A DNA stretch of 64,000 nt from Rhodamnia argentea. Lineage: Eukaryota > Streptophyta > Magnoliopsida > Myrtales > Myrtaceae. Below, piece by piece: positions 32,935-45,623 of this stretch. Position 1 is the stretch's first letter; every line of letters begins with the position of its first letter. The DNA lies in NCBI RefSeq assembly GCF_020921035.1, contig NC_063153.1, positions 14,942,001 through 15,006,000 on the forward strand, in the 5' to 3' direction. Made by a program: the position numbers and the translations under genes. The notes under the pieces are model-generated. The model did no database searches and had not been told where the DNA came from. It worked only from the letters and a program-made list of their open reading frames with translations.

Positions 32935-33659
32935 CTGAAACACAGTTAGAAAGAAAAATCCTCAGCAATTACCAGAAAATAGGAAATCCATCCAAATGAA
33001 GATTAACCTGAAGAATCAAAATTGGACACCATCTAGTGGCCCAGACATTGGTTGCTATGAAAGATCGAAAAATCGAGTAAACATATTCGACTCCCAAAAG
33101 AAGTACAGTATACGCATCAGCGTCAAACAAATGCAACTTCAAAATCACTAGGCAATGAATCACATAAAGCTTCAAGCCTTCTTTGATCTCTGCACAACCT
33201 TATAGTAGAAAAAGAGCAAAACAAACAGCTTAACGACACCAAATCACACGGTTTGTTTCATCAGCGCAAGACTTCTCCACGATACCACAAAAAACACAAT
33301 ATCCCAACATGGAGCAGAGAAAACCGATATATCCAATCCAGTAAAAAAGCAGAATTAAAAAAAAAATTGCAACCGCCAAGAAACACTGCGACAAAGCTCA
33401 ATCCACAGCTCAAAATCGCATTCAAATCTAGGGTTGCAATCAAACCCCGACAACAAATTCAGATTCTAACCCTAGGGTTCTACAAAGCAAATTTAAGCAG
33501 CGCCTCAACACGCCAGGCTCTCAAAACACCACACCTAGTCCCCAAACAGGCCGGCGAAACTCGATCTGGAATTCGCGACGCTCGAGCAAAAAGAAGGAAC
33601 AGAACACGAACAATCGAGACCCAGAGAGAGAGAGAGAGAGAGAGAGGAGGTTTCGATAC
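32935..33659 (-). other. Intron in the SKIP 5' UTR
   Basis: On the minus strand an acceptor 'gtgtttcag' ends at 32935, 41 bases before the ATG. A donor 'ttgaag/gtatcg' lies at 33660/33659, and a CT microsatellite sits next to it. The intron also holds a telo-box-like palindrome aaccctagggtt (33468-33479). Inferred from splice signals only; no transcript was available. Confidence 0.65.
33623..33646. repeat. (AG)n microsatellite
   Basis: Twelve uninterrupted AG units at the 5' end of the predicted SKIP leader intron (CT on the transcribed strand). Confidence 0.97.
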
Positions 33660-33660
33660 C

Positions 33661-34449
33661 TTCAAGCACGACGTAGTTCGATTGATGATGGCTGATCAAA
33701 CAAGAGGCTTCAAGTACACAGAGAAGACATGTATAGGGCAAACGCCGGAAGAAAAACAACAACAAGAAGACGACGACGAGGGGCCTTCTCGACCACTGCC
33801 AACAGTTGGCGAAGGATGTCAGCGAAAGACAGGGAAAGGTTGGGAGTGCGGGTGGGGGCGGGGGTTGTTTTGATAGGCCTTAAATGGGCCTCACCGTCAT
33901 GGGCTAAGTTGCTTTCGACATATTATTGGGCTCTGAGGATGAGAGCTGATAATGGGCTTGAGGCCCACTTATGTGGCAAGTGTTGTGTTCCCTTTGAGGC
34001 AGAGAAAAGTTTTGGATAATTGAAATAAGTTTTACGCAATCTCAATATGGGATATTCAAAATTGTTTACACTATCCCAATATGTAATCTTGGCAAAATTA
34101 AAAATGAAAAGTAAACCGAAAAGGGCTACGACTCCGATGCAACATTGGGGAGATTTAACAATTATTCTTACCATTGGCAAATTAGGCTGGATGTGGTCCG
34201 CCGTCAAGCGGAAATTTCCAGTTTTTCCAAATTTTAGAACAAGTTTAAGGAGGAACCTAACTCGCTCAGTCCTGGAATGCATGCCCGGGAAGAACAACGA
34301 GAAAAAGAAAATTGGGGGAGGGGGGCGGGGAAAGGAAAAAAAAAAAAAAAGCCTAGCAGTGAGAAACCTAGCGGTGAGAATTGAGAAGTGCTCTGTCCAC
34401 TCTGTGGGGAGGCACGAGATCTAAGTTCCCAAACTGATCTTGCACTTGC
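33661..34449. other. SKIP leader exon and promoter region
   Basis: The first noncoding exon of SKIP should start somewhere in 33661-33900. Beyond it lie AT-rich DNA and a purine-rich patch (34308-34351). No other gene seen. Confidence 0.45.
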
Positions 34450-35170
34450 ATTCATCTACCAATATCAAGGCTTTCTTTATTGCTTATCGATCTTCGAATG
34501 ATTAGTGCTCATCCTCACAACAAAACCAATTGCCAAGGCAAGCCCCCGAGCAAGCCCGTATATGCAAAAGAATCGAGGCCGGGCGGCCTCATCCATTCCT
34601 ACTCTTTTTGTCGTTATTACTTTTATTTTAATGAAAAGTATGGCTTTCGCTTGGATTACTCGACGGAACTCACTGTCAAGCTTGCTCTTTAAGCTATCCG
34701 GAACGAAAATCACTTTCTTTCTATAGGGAATTTGGTTGCATCCTTCTTCTTCTTTTTTTCCAATATCATTAAATAGCATGGCCTAGGGCTAAGGTAACTC
34801 AAGTGGGTATCTCAACGATAAATAATAAGTTTAATAAATAAAGACTTCCTATATCCATCTCTTACTTACCCACCTTGTGAGCCGGGTCAAGAAGGAGTTT
34901 GACTGCTGGGATGGGAACAAGAATAGTGAAATCAAGCCTCCTTCCTGCTTTTTTCATCTCCATTTCTCTATAATACGATACCATCAAAGCAAATGAAAGC
35001 CTTCAAGCCACAAAGAAGAAACTAAAGAAGATGAAGTCATTGACCTCTCTCAAATTCAACATAAGCCTCTTTGTCATGGGGAATCAATGCTTCGGGCCAA
35101 AAGTGGATTCTCTGCATTTAAGTCTTTTCTTTGTTGAGGAATTATTGATTTTATCAAATATGATATACAA
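34450..35170. other. Sequence resembling plant mitochondrial DNA (possible NUMT)
   Basis: Base texture differs from the flanks: less A/T-run rich, with phrases of the kind seen in plant mitochondrial intergenic DNA ('cttgtgagccgggtcaagaa', 'caaggcaagcccccgagc'). The longest frame is the minus-strand 34477-34779, 100 residues with no recognised domain. No mitochondrial gene is identified, so this is an impression rather than a match. Confidence 0.3.
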
Positions 35171-35394
35171 TTAAGATCAAAGAAAGTAGCGGGCTAATCA
35201 CTAAATAGATACAAATAGGTCAAATCGACTGCTTATTTTCTTTTTCGAACCAATACAAAGGTATGTAACCTACCTAAATGCAACAGTGACATATATAGGA
35301 TGCCACTTCCTTAAGAAAGTAGCAAGGCGAATCACTAAATAGATACAAATAGATGCAAATTCTAACCTAAATCGACCTACTTATTTTCTTTTTT

Positions 35395-35800
35395 AAGCTT
35401 TAATTATAGTCCTAAACGTTTTTTATGCAAAGAGATAATTGGACATCGATTATTCTAGGTGGCAAGGTAGGTAGATATTTTTTTTTAAATATTTTTTAAA
35501 AATTAAAAAAAATTTTACAATAACAAAAATGCTTAAAATTCATTTAAGAATACTTAGACACCTAATATGAAAAAACAAGTCAGTGATAGTCATGATACAT
35601 AGGATAATCGACGCCGTTAGCGATTTTCAAAAATTATGGCCAAAATAAACCCAAGATTTAGGACTAAATTGGCACAAATAGAAAGGTTTATGACTAAATT
35701 GGCACCAATGCAAAAGTTTTGGTTGGCAAAAGTTTTGACTTAATTGGATGCATTTTAGGATTTAATTGGACAAAAGGGCTTAATTAATGCAATATTGGAC
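35395..35800. repeat. Decayed Mutator-like MITE remnant
   Basis: Contains the family phrases 'tagtcctaaacgtttttta' on the left and 'gatttaggactaaattggca' on the right. Ends and target duplication are not recoverable. Confidence 0.5.
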
Positions 35801-36419
35801 TTTTTTTGTATTGGAGAAGCATTTGAAATGGGCTTTGTAATCTTGTTTGAGCTTGTCCGCTTCCCTTAACACCCTCTGGTTCTCTCTCCAGGCCGCTCGG
35901 TCGGGAGAGAATCAAGTTCCTCTCACTAACACCATCTATGAGAAGGTGTATCTTGATTCTATTCTAGACTTATAGGGTCATGTTTCAAAGCTAGCCTATT
36001 GGATATAGCAAGGGGAAAGAGCAATTTGACTAGTACAGATAGATCCTTCGAGACTCAAATGGTTAAAATATCTTTGATAAAAACGTTGACATCGAATTGT
36101 TGTGGATTAAAACAAAAGAGATTGATAGCTAAAGCATGGCATGCCCATTATGGGCATCCTAACTATGAAAAAGTTCCTTCTTTCAAAGAGAACGATGTTT
36201 CCAACTTCTGGTCTTTGACATAAATAAAGAAGGTTTCATGAAAGGGTGGCACCAACATCCAAACCATCTCTGCCGAACCATTGTTTACACCAGGAGAAAA
36301 CCTCCATATCCATATAGGACCGAGAATTTCGAAACAAAAGAGAAACCAGCACATACTGATAGCTTATCTCATCACTTGTTGCTGGCTTATCAGATGTAAA
36401 CGAAAGCCCTTGTGGCAGC
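35801..36419. other. Unassigned DNA upstream of the LINE fragment
   Basis: Several short + frames (for example 35999-36223) but no recognisable protein. It could be the decayed upstream part of the LINE that ends at about 36630. Confidence 0.35.
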
Positions 36420-36630
36420 TCTTTGTGGAGTGTCAGAGCCTTGTAGCCCAACTAAAGGAAGTGTCCGTAGCCTATTGTCGTCGCGAAGCTAATAGAGTTG
36501 CAGATTAGATCGCCAAAGCCCATCAGAATGGGACCCGCCCCTTGAATTGGCTCTCGAAGCCCCCTCAACGCCTTTGGTCTAGTTATCGATGTTTGCTTAG
36601 TACTACCATTAAATGAATGAAATGAATCTT
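36420..36630 (+). pseudogene. RNase H-like 3' fragment of a non-LTR retrotransposon
   Basis: The + frame reads CQSLVAQLKEVSVAYCRREA, then NRVAD, a TAG stop where Trp is expected, then IAKAHQNGTRPLNWLSKPPQ. This is the C-terminal signature of the RNase H domain carried by many plant LINEs and their domesticated relatives (...REAN..AD.LAK...). The single in-frame stop and lack of the rest of pol mark it as dead. The following 'gaccaaaaaagg' may be the degraded element tail. Confidence 0.7.
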
Positions 36631-37868
36631 TTTTTGACCAAAAAAGGGGGGCTAACAATTGAAAGAATGGACTCAACAACATTCTTTTCGTTAGCTAATC
36701 ATCAGTGGACTCTCGTCCATCTCTTTCTTGTTGCATCCAATATGAGTTTAGCTCAATGCAAGCAAATTGTACCTACTGGAGCCTTTCGATTATCATATCG
36801 GCCACCCTCCCGCTTTTACAGCCACAGGCGCGCATAACACTGAAGGCGTGAACACTCGAACGAATGGGTCAGAAATGATTGATGAAGGATGGATCATTTC
36901 ATGACTCATGGACTCCTGTCTCCAGAGGCATGTCCATTAACATGCTCACATTTTTTTTACCTGTACAAGGAAACAACACAGGCAGTTCTCCTTGAAGAAA
37001 CAACTCATATGGATATACTCAGTTCGAGGGACCAAAGAGATTATTACATGCTCCGAGAAAGTTCGTCAACATGTGGACTTTGGGATCAGGTGAGCCGATC
37101 TACCGATCCGAGGTCCACATTCATGAGCATCAAGCTCGAGACTAAAATGCATACATGTAAGGCGAACAAGCGTCTGCAAGTGCAATTGATCAAGTAACAT
37201 CTTGCTACATAATGCTAAACAACCCTAACCTTGATACTCAATTTTCTGGAAAGAGATGTATAATAATACAGAACAGAATATGTGAACACTTATCATACAC
37301 AAAATGGAAAGCTAACTAATTCCTACTCAATTTCTCACAACCGCTGTTACAAACCGGGGTACACAATACCTATCCTTGTATTATTGGAGCACTTTAGGTT
37401 TGTATAATCTGATCTATCGTATCCTAATAAAATATGAGAGTAAAGAAAGAAACCATACTGTCACACCTTGTAAATGTTAACGTTTAGTTGCCTGAACCCC
37501 TCCCCAGAAGGAATTATTTCGGGGAACATATAGTCAACCGAAGCCAATGCCGACACCATGTCCTCGCATTCTCTCTCATAAGCATCACATTTCCAATCTC
37601 ACAGAGCCCTCTCTTATGAGTGGATGACCTGATGATACTACTGATGCGCCCACAATCTCGTTATTGTTGAGCCACCTTGAGCAAACAAACCAACCACAAT
37701 TATACAAGAGATGCATCTCGTCTCCCGAAGACCGCCCCAAAGAAGCCCCCTCCTCGTGCAAAGGTGCAAGAACTCACTTATCCAAACTACACAAAGCAAT
37801 AAGAATGGTCCAACAACAAGCCTCACATCAAAGAATGCTACACAAATTGATAGCTCCACATTAACTAG
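36631..37868. other. 3' flank and UTR of the DUF810 gene plus unassigned DNA
   Basis: No recognisable protein. The last few hundred bases before 37869 are expected to be the 3' UTR of the minus-strand gene. Confidence 0.45.
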
Positions 37869-40800
37869 TCATAGTTTCTTGGGAAAGTTGTAGGTTTTCT
37901 TGAGAAACTTTGTTGCCGACTGGTCATTCCTGTAACACAAAACTCGTAAAATAGTGTTTGGTTCATTAGGACTCCACTGACTTGGAGTTGGAGGCAGTGG
38001 TGGCTTGGATTTGGTGGAGGAGCCATTACTTTCCTGTGAGATCTGTTTGAACCGCTCGATTAGACTCTCAGTATTGGCATGAAAGAGTGGAAGAATATTT
38101 TTAACCGTGGCGGAAAATTTATCAATCAGATCAGCTGGCAGCCCATCTCCATTAGACCAGAATAACTCTTCAAGGAGCTTAAAATCTTCATCTACAATTT
38201 GTGAGTCTTCAAGAGAGAATGCACGGCAAGGTCCTCCAGCTAGCAAAACTAATAGAAACCCTTCAAAGGAAGCTCTCATGACATCTGTTATAACACGCGT
38301 TCTCACTCGATCATGCACCAGCGATGATAATGTCTCTAAATACTGCTCAAGATCCTGAAGGAAAGGCTCAATCCTAGAAGAAGCGACATCCCCGACATAT
38401 AAAGCATCCCACAGCACAGGACTTAGGTTCTGAAAGATCACCTTATAAGCTGTCATCTCACAGAGTTGTTGGATTCCTTCCACACAAGCAGTGGCAGCAA
38501 GCTCAAACCTAATTCCCTTTGCATCTGCTATAGCGTCTGCATGAGTGGGGTCAGAACTTCTAAGATACATGAGTGTCTTCTTTGACAAAACCTCCAGTTG
38601 TGTCCTGAAGTGCTGTAGTGTGTTGATGCGAACACACAGCTGAGGTACTCCAAAGAAGTCATCCCCATTGGTAATCCCAATCTGGGATTTCCTCCTCTGC
38701 GCTATTTTTTCCTTTTCCTTCTTCTTGGACACACGATTGTATTTAGATCCCGTGGTACATCGAGTTAGAGCAGGCATTGCAGGGACGAAATTACTCTTTG
38801 TTCCTGCAGATAACAACATAAATTAACTTTGCGCTAAACATCTAGCAAAGTCCCAGTGCCATCTCTATAGGTCTTCCTTAGTACTTGGTATAAAGATGCG
38901 AAGTCTTTTTTAAGTTTATTTTACAGTCCACAGTACTTACCACAGCCAGCTTTCGCTTTCACTATATATTGTTGAAGACATCTATCAAGACCACTGATCA
39001 GTTGAGGAAGCAAGCTTTGATACACTGGTATGGGCAAGAGGAAAAATGCTTCCAAAGTCTCATCGACTATCCGGAGAACTTCCACGGCAGAAGGAGCAAA
39101 CCGTTCTTTATTAGCATTTGGACTCCAAACCTACACATGAAGAAGATGGCAAGGTGTGAACCTATATGCACCTTGCTACAAAGAATAATGACAAGAATGC
39201 CGAGGCCAGCATGCATCAAATGGCATATATCCTGATTCGTGCATCACTGTAAATGGAGCATGTGAGACAAATTCAGAAGCTAACAAACGGGAGTTAACAA
39301 GAATAACAACAGTGCATTACGTTCCCTGCATTATGTGGACCATCAGTGACGTACCTCTTGTTGCAGATTCCGGTCAACCCACTCTCTCAATCTGTCAACT
39401 CTTGTTTTTATCCATGACATCACCAGATTGGTTATTACCGATTCAGCCTCGTAGGGAGGCATCTCCTGTATTATAGACTTTCCACCATCCTCACTGTCCA
39501 CTGAATCTTCAACTGCTACTTGGACAAGATCTTTCTCCAGTTTATCTGCTGCAATTAGGACTTGCATAGCCTCAGGTGTCAACTCCTCGATACCCGAAAC
39601 GAACCGGTTCAACTCATTCCCATAGCAAGAATGAAGAGTAGCCACTGCAACACCAGCTGCAAGTGGATGCCACCTTTTCAATATTGGGCTAAACAGCTCC
39701 TTCTCATTAACAACAAGTTCTCTAATGTCTTGAGCGAGGATGGAGAGGAAAGGAAGAGCATTATGCTGGCTTTTACATATTTTCCTCATCTTCTCCTTTT
39801 TCTGTCTTCAAAGTACAAAGGAAAAAGTTTTCAATCAAAAGAAAGGAAATAATCTGTACTTCCATCAGCATTCTTCTATTAAAGCTAGACTGCATCCTCA
39901 AGAGGTCGCACAAGAACTATCTAAAGCCTTATTAGTGTCCCTCACCACTCCAAGAGATGAATAAAAAATTATTCTTAAATGGAAAAGAAAATTAACAGAC
40001 GGCCATCATAGGTTCAAGATAATGTTCGTATGCGTCTTGCTACGCATATGGGTCCACATACTCCACACTCTACCAATATACAATCTTGAGAATCAGAAAA
40101 GGAATTTCATCCCGGTGATCATAGTAGCATGAAGAGCACAGACAGTAATGAGGTTTCAAAAAAATACAACTTACTGAGTCAAAGGAAAAGTTCTCACTAA
40201 TATCTACAGGACTTACTAGATATTAACATGGAGGAAGGAGGACTGAAATGAGTTTCCAAGAAATCACAGCTTACTGAGAAATAAAAACAGTTCCTAGAAA
40301 TATTTACAGGACTAACTATGCACTTCATTCTAAGATATTATAGAATATAGAATCAAATTGTAAATCCGTCCGACCACAATACAATGTAGAAAAGGAGCAG
40401 TCTTTTTGTTAAACATATAAAAAGGAGAAAGGAGGAAGTGTCCACCAAAAAGGTTGATTCATATAAAACTTGCTCACTCATCTAAATAGAACTAGATTCC
40501 AGCAGAAATCTCACAACAAAAAGCACCAACATAAAAAAAAATGCAGATAAATTTTGTTTCTGAAATTGCCATTCGCATGTGCTCCTATCAGATCAATTCT
40601 CATGATGCATGAAGAATATGAAATGATTAGACTCGCCTGAGAATAGACCATGCGGAGCGATGATCTTATGTAAGCCTCAACCCTGTCGGAAGCAACATCA
40701 GTATCATTCTTTTTCATGCGATGCTCATGGGAGGTACCTTCAGCTAAAATTCTCGCTGATGACACACATAGCGACACGAAACTCTGCATCACATCAATAT

Positions 40801-42307
40801 TACCGCTGTGAAACGTATCGTGGTATGCAAGAAGCCTCTTCTCAGCCCAGTTTAAAATTGAATTCAATGTAGAACTTAAAACCATCGAGTAGTTTTCATC
40901 TTTCATATGTTTTGCATCATTTTCAACTTCCATCAACAAGTTACCAGCAGCAAATAGCAAGTCATTTTCTGCTTGCCCAGTTGCTACATACCGCTGGAAC
41001 AAGACCCATGCAAAACAAAGATTATGTAGGGCCTGGTTCATCCCAAGAATTGCCCAAGTTTTCTTAATGAGTTCCAAAACCTCATCAACCTCTTCAATCA
41101 CGGATGTCTCATCATTAACATCAAAACATGCTTCTAGGAGCATTTGATACAGCCGAAGATTGAAGGGGAAACCATCAGCCCAATGGCAAGTCTCTGAAGC
41201 ACTCCCATCGAAAGATCTGCAAGCAAGAGACATCACATTGCTCCGAAGAAGTTGCGCTGCTTCACCATTCCTTTCGTTTTCTCTCGGATTTTCTAATGCG
41301 GCGCGGATCAATTTCCGGAGACGCTGTGGAGTAGTGTCGGTCTTACTTAAAGGCAGGTGAGGGTGCAGAAGCAATCCTGCTTCGAGAACCTTCAGATGTC
41401 TCCTTTGCCAAGCTTCATATTCCTGCGGGTTGGGAAAATCCGACAACTTGTACTGCTGCAACAGCTCTAATGGAAGAACTACCGACTCCATCCGTCTTCC
41501 AAGCTGAAACAATTGGTAAACAGAAGTTTGTCATTGAAGTTGTACCAGAAAAGACTATTGACAGATTAATGATTATTAAAAGGATGTACTTTATTCCAAA
41601 TAGAATTTCCAAGCCATTAATTTCATATAAAACAGAAGAATTGAATAGAGAGAACCACCTTGAAAACCAATGTGCTAAGTTTTCTCTCCAATCATTCCTA
41701 ATTGCCAAAAGCATGTAAAACCAGAGAACTCTTTCAAGTAACTTCTCTTTGTCTCATCATGCCCCAAAAGTATCTCACTAGTAACTAAAGTTTACACATT
41801 TCAACAATACCAATTTGAATTCAAACCAAAAGCGAAGAACAAGTGCTTCAGAAAACATAGTATTCGCACCTGTCCAGCAGCGACCCTCAGCAAAGCACGC
41901 CGAACCCTCGAGTCGATCTGCTCAGACACCTTCATCTGAACCCTAACCATCTCCCCCACCGTGACCGGCCTCTTGGCTCGGCCCTGGCTGGCCGCCGAGT
42001 CGCCGCCCCTCCTCTGGCTCATCGACTCCCTCCGCTTCAGCCCCAGCGCCTTCTTCACCTTGCTCGCGGCCGTCGACGTCAGCGACCTCTGCAGCGAAGG
42101 CGCGGCCGCCGGAGCCTGTGGCGGCGCGGCGGCGGCGGCAGCAGCAGCAGCCCCGGCCGACCTCTCCGACTGGGAGACGTATGTCAACGGACGGGAGCCG
42201 GAGCTCCGGCACGCGGCGACAAGGACCTCGTAGGAGGTTTCCCGCAGTTCCGGATCGGACAGGGTGGGAGCCGGATCGCCGAACGGCGAGGGCAGGTGCT
42301 CGGCCAT
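37869..42307 (-). CDS. DUF810 / Munc13-like protein (unc-13 homolog, PATROL1 family), five exons
   Basis: Exons on minus: 42307-41870, 41503-40637, 39801-39355, 39130-38941 and 38803-37869. They join in frame to 958 residues, the family's usual length of about 950. The N-terminus (AEHLPSPFGDPAPTLSDPEL, RETSYEVLVAACR), a poly-Ala linker near 55-70, the exon 2 segment ESVVLPLELLQQYKLSDFP, the exon 3 block SPILKRWHPLAAGVAVATLH with DKLEKDLVQVAVEDSVDSED, and the C-terminal FLKKTYNFPKKL are all family hallmarks. Exons 3-5 cover the MUN-type MHD1/MHD2 region that in animal Munc13 primes vesicle fusion. The Arabidopsis relative PATROL1 controls delivery of the proton pump AHA1 to the plasma membrane; At2g20010 seems a closer match, but I cannot settle this by eye. 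Intron 2 appears to use a GC donor. Confidence 0.93.
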
Positions 42308-43283
42308 GGTGGGTCGATGAGTACCCAATTCTTTTGGCTCAGTGTCGAATCAGTTCCCGATCGAATGAAGCGTCACTTGTTGCCGGTGAGCGATGAAGAG
42401 TCGCTTTTTGGGAGGGGAGAGAGAGAGAGAAAGGCTATGGGGTTTATTCTTGCTTGAATTTTAAGGAAGATGCAGGATCATTATGCAAATGGCATCGCCA
42501 TGAGAGAGAGAGAAGAAGAAGAAAAAGGTAAAGGCTTTAACCAGTGGGAGGAGAGTCATGTGGGAATGTAGGAATCTCGTGCTGATGGGTTTCATTAAGA
42601 CAGGATTAAGATTAATTAATAGCGGTTATAATAAAGATTCTGGGAGATTTCGATCATAGATTGAAGGGTTGGGAAATGAACGCTGGCATCGAATCCGTGA
42701 TTGGAGAGGGGCCCAAGTCAAACTTGACTTGGGGTTGTTGACTTTGGTAGTGTTGGAAATTGTGACCTAGGAGTGCCCTGTGCCCGTTGGCTCTTCATTG
42801 TCAATGGAGCGCTCCTACATTTTTTCCTCATTACAAGTACGGATACAAACATTAGGGCTTTTGAGACGTGCTTCTTTTGCAGTGCAAAATCATCGCGTGA
42901 AGTCTCAGTCCCGTCGAATGAAAGAGTTAGATATGATGCATCAGATGCCGAAGCATTTCCATCGCCGGATTCGACCGAGTTAATGTCATCGGATCCTCTA
43001 GCGTAGCTTGCACCGAAATGATATCTAAACAGGCATGAAATCCGCCAAAAAGAAGTGTCTTTATGATACCAATCTTTCAAAGCACGGAATAGAGAATCAT
43101 ATTAATACGTCACAATACTCGTGTTCAATCCGAATGTCGAGATTTTTTAATAGTAAAAGTTGTTACACGATGACATATCCACGAATGTCACAATAGGGAG
43201 TGTTCTTCCATTCCCACTTTTTTTGTTTTTTTTAACCGTTTGAATATGGTCCCAAACGAAGTTGTTTGATTGAAGGAAGAGAG
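42308..43283. other. Promoter side of the DUF810 gene
   Basis: Contains a (GA)n tract at 42418-42431 within the likely leader (CT on the transcribed strand) and purine-rich patches near 42504-42530. No additional gene seen. Confidence 0.5.
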
Positions 43284-43600
43284 CACTATTTTAAGTAAAG
43301 GTAATAATTTTAACAAAGCGTGGACAAATTCATCGGACTCCAAAATGGAAAAAAAGAAAAAGCAAAAGGCATTTGAGCCTGGAAACCAAAAGAAGACCTT
43401 GACAGCAAGCAATGCAAAACCCTTGTTAAGGAAAAATTTTCAGCCAAAAACTCTTGTATGGTACAAATTAAATTGCCATCACGAGTTACTGACCAGAGAA
43501 AAGCCAAACTCCAACTAGTTTACCTGCTCGCTGCTTGCTAATTTGGCGTGATTAGCGACTTTTCTCGATTAATATTGGAATTAGCTGGAAAACAAAGTGG
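43284..43600. repeat. Local direct duplication, left copy
   Basis: Starts 'gcactattttaagtaaagg', includes 'ttcatcggactccaaaatgg', 'gcaagcaatgcaaaaccc' and 'ggcgtgattagcgactttt', and ends 'agctggaaaacaaag'. The same order recurs at 43877-44181. Confidence 0.88.
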
Positions 43601-43876
43601 ATTAGAGTTTACCAAAGCTTTCTTTTCCTAGGTCGCTCTTAACTGTTAAATGCCAAAATCAGCTGTGTGTAGTAACAATTACCTGAAAAAGCTTACACCT
43701 TTTAAAGAACGACATAATCTTATTCCATACCGCTTTTTAATGAAAGTGAGGAAGGAATGACTTTAGGCTAGATTTGAATTCCATCAAATCATGATATATG
43801 CCCTAATTGCATAATTTTGGTTTCCCTTCCATCTTATTGATGAAAATGAAGGTTTTTTTGATTTCATTTTCAAGTA

Positions 43877-44181
43877 TAGCACTATTTTAAGTAAAGGTAA
43901 TAGATTTTAACAAAGCGTGGACAATTTCATCGGACTCCAAAATGGAAAAAAAACATGGAATTTGAGCCTGGCCCGCAAAAGAAGACTTTGCCAGCAAGCA
44001 ATGCAAAACCCTTGTTAAGGAAAAATTTTCAGCCAAAAACATAATTTTTTGTAAAGGTCTCTATCATTAGTGTTTACCACAGAAAACTTAACTCCAACTG
44101 GTTTTTCGATTGCTGCTCGCTAATTTGGCGTGATTAGCGACTTTTCTCGATCAATATTCGGATTAGCTGGAAAACAAAGAA
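43877..44181. repeat. Local direct duplication, right copy
   Basis: Repeats 43284-43600 with substitutions and small indels; the centre near 44035-44080 differs most. The spacer of about 280 bases is unique. Confidence 0.88.
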
Positions 44182-45033
44182 ATAGTTAAACTAATAAAAA
44201 ATAAAATAGTTTTGAAAGATTTTGACCTATTCCTCAAAAATAATTTCGATTTTCTTAGGGGGAAAGATGAAAAATCTACGGAATACTTGACAGTCATTAC
44301 AAATTCACATTTAAATAGGTAAGAGATTCATTAGTTACTTTCTAATCATCTTTATTATCGTAAATTACGTTTTCGTTCGTCTATTTTTGTTTGGTCAAAG
44401 GGTATTATCCAAATAAATATATCTATGAGTATGAATTTTTTTACTTTTTTTCCAAAATTTTGATAGGAGCCATGTCATGTGAACAAGCTCATTTGGAGCC
44501 TAGCTGTGTGTGGAATTGAACGCACATTTAAAATCTCTGGGCACGATCTGGCAATGTTAACGTAAAGATCATCACATTCAAAACCTTCTTTCAATGTATC
44601 ATTCAAGAAGTCTCTCTACTACCAACCCCCTATTTTAATTCCTCCTTCGGCTTGCCAACAAGCTCCATTATAATATTGTTTACCTGCCATTGGCATTTGC
44701 CAACAACAACCATGGCAGTCATCATTCATTTCAATGCGATTGGATGTGATTGGGTTTGATCATTTTAAGCGACTCATTCAAACTTCCAATGACCATTCAC
44801 TTAGAAAAAATTGGATTGCAAGTCTTAAATCTTATGTAGGTAATATAATATAGTGATAAACATTTTGATTGTTTCAATCGAGTTGTAAATTTTAACACAA
44901 AAAGTGCAATCGAGTCCTAAATTTTTCGATTGATTGAATTAAGTCGTGAACCTTCACTTAGAAATGCAATCGAGTCCCCAAGATTATGTTGAAAAGTGTG
45001 ATTTAAGGATGTCATGTAAGTGAGTTTTAAGTA
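44182..45033. other. Gene-free AT-rich DNA
   Basis: The 44875-45000 part resembles the 'aatcgagtcctaaatttt' family of foldback repeats. No coding signal. Confidence 0.45.
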
Positions 45034-45623
45034 GAAACAATTATTAAAAAAGTCATAAACTTATTACAATTGTATCAATTCGGTCTTAAATCTTGTCAAT
45101 TCAGTCCTAAATATTTCGTAATTATGTTAATTCAGTCCATCCGATCAATTTTGGCGGGTCGACGTTCACCTGGACACCAAGTGCCCAGCATCATAATATT
45201 TTAATAATATTTTATTGATTTATTTTTTCTTTTAATTTATCCTCTTTCCTCTTCTTCCTCTAGCCGGCGAGGTCGACCTCGCTTGCTTCAGGTAAAGCTT
45301 ACCTCTACCAGCAACTAGCGAGGCGAGGTCGGCCTCACGCAGCCATGGCGAGGCTCGCCCTTGCCGGCCGTCACCTCTAGATCGCCGGACCTCGACAACC
45401 GGCTAGAGGAAGAAGAGGGAAGGGAAGAAGAAATAAAGAAAAGAAAAAAAAATCAAAAGAAATCTTACAATATTATGTCGTCGGATAGTCGGCATCTACG
45501 TTAGCGTGCGGATGGACTGAATTGGCATAATTGCAAAAAGTTTATGATTGAATCGTCCAAAAAAATTTAGGACCGAATTCACGGAATTACAATAGGTCTA
45601 AGATTTTTTTGATAATTTGTCCA
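45034..45623. mobile_element. Mutator-like MITE with near-perfect 9-bp TSD
   Basis: Same family as 16010-16703: left 'attaaaaaagtcataaact', right 'aagatttttttgataattt'. Flanks are ttttaagta (45025-45033) and ttttaaata (45624-45632), one mismatch. The GC-rich core ('gccggcgaggtcgacctcgc') is noncoding. Confidence 0.78.

Noticed and set aside
33253..33873. Open frame of 206 residues on +
   Set aside because: Low-complexity and Arg-rich, antisense to the SKIP leader and its intron; explained by the AG tract and GC-rich leader.
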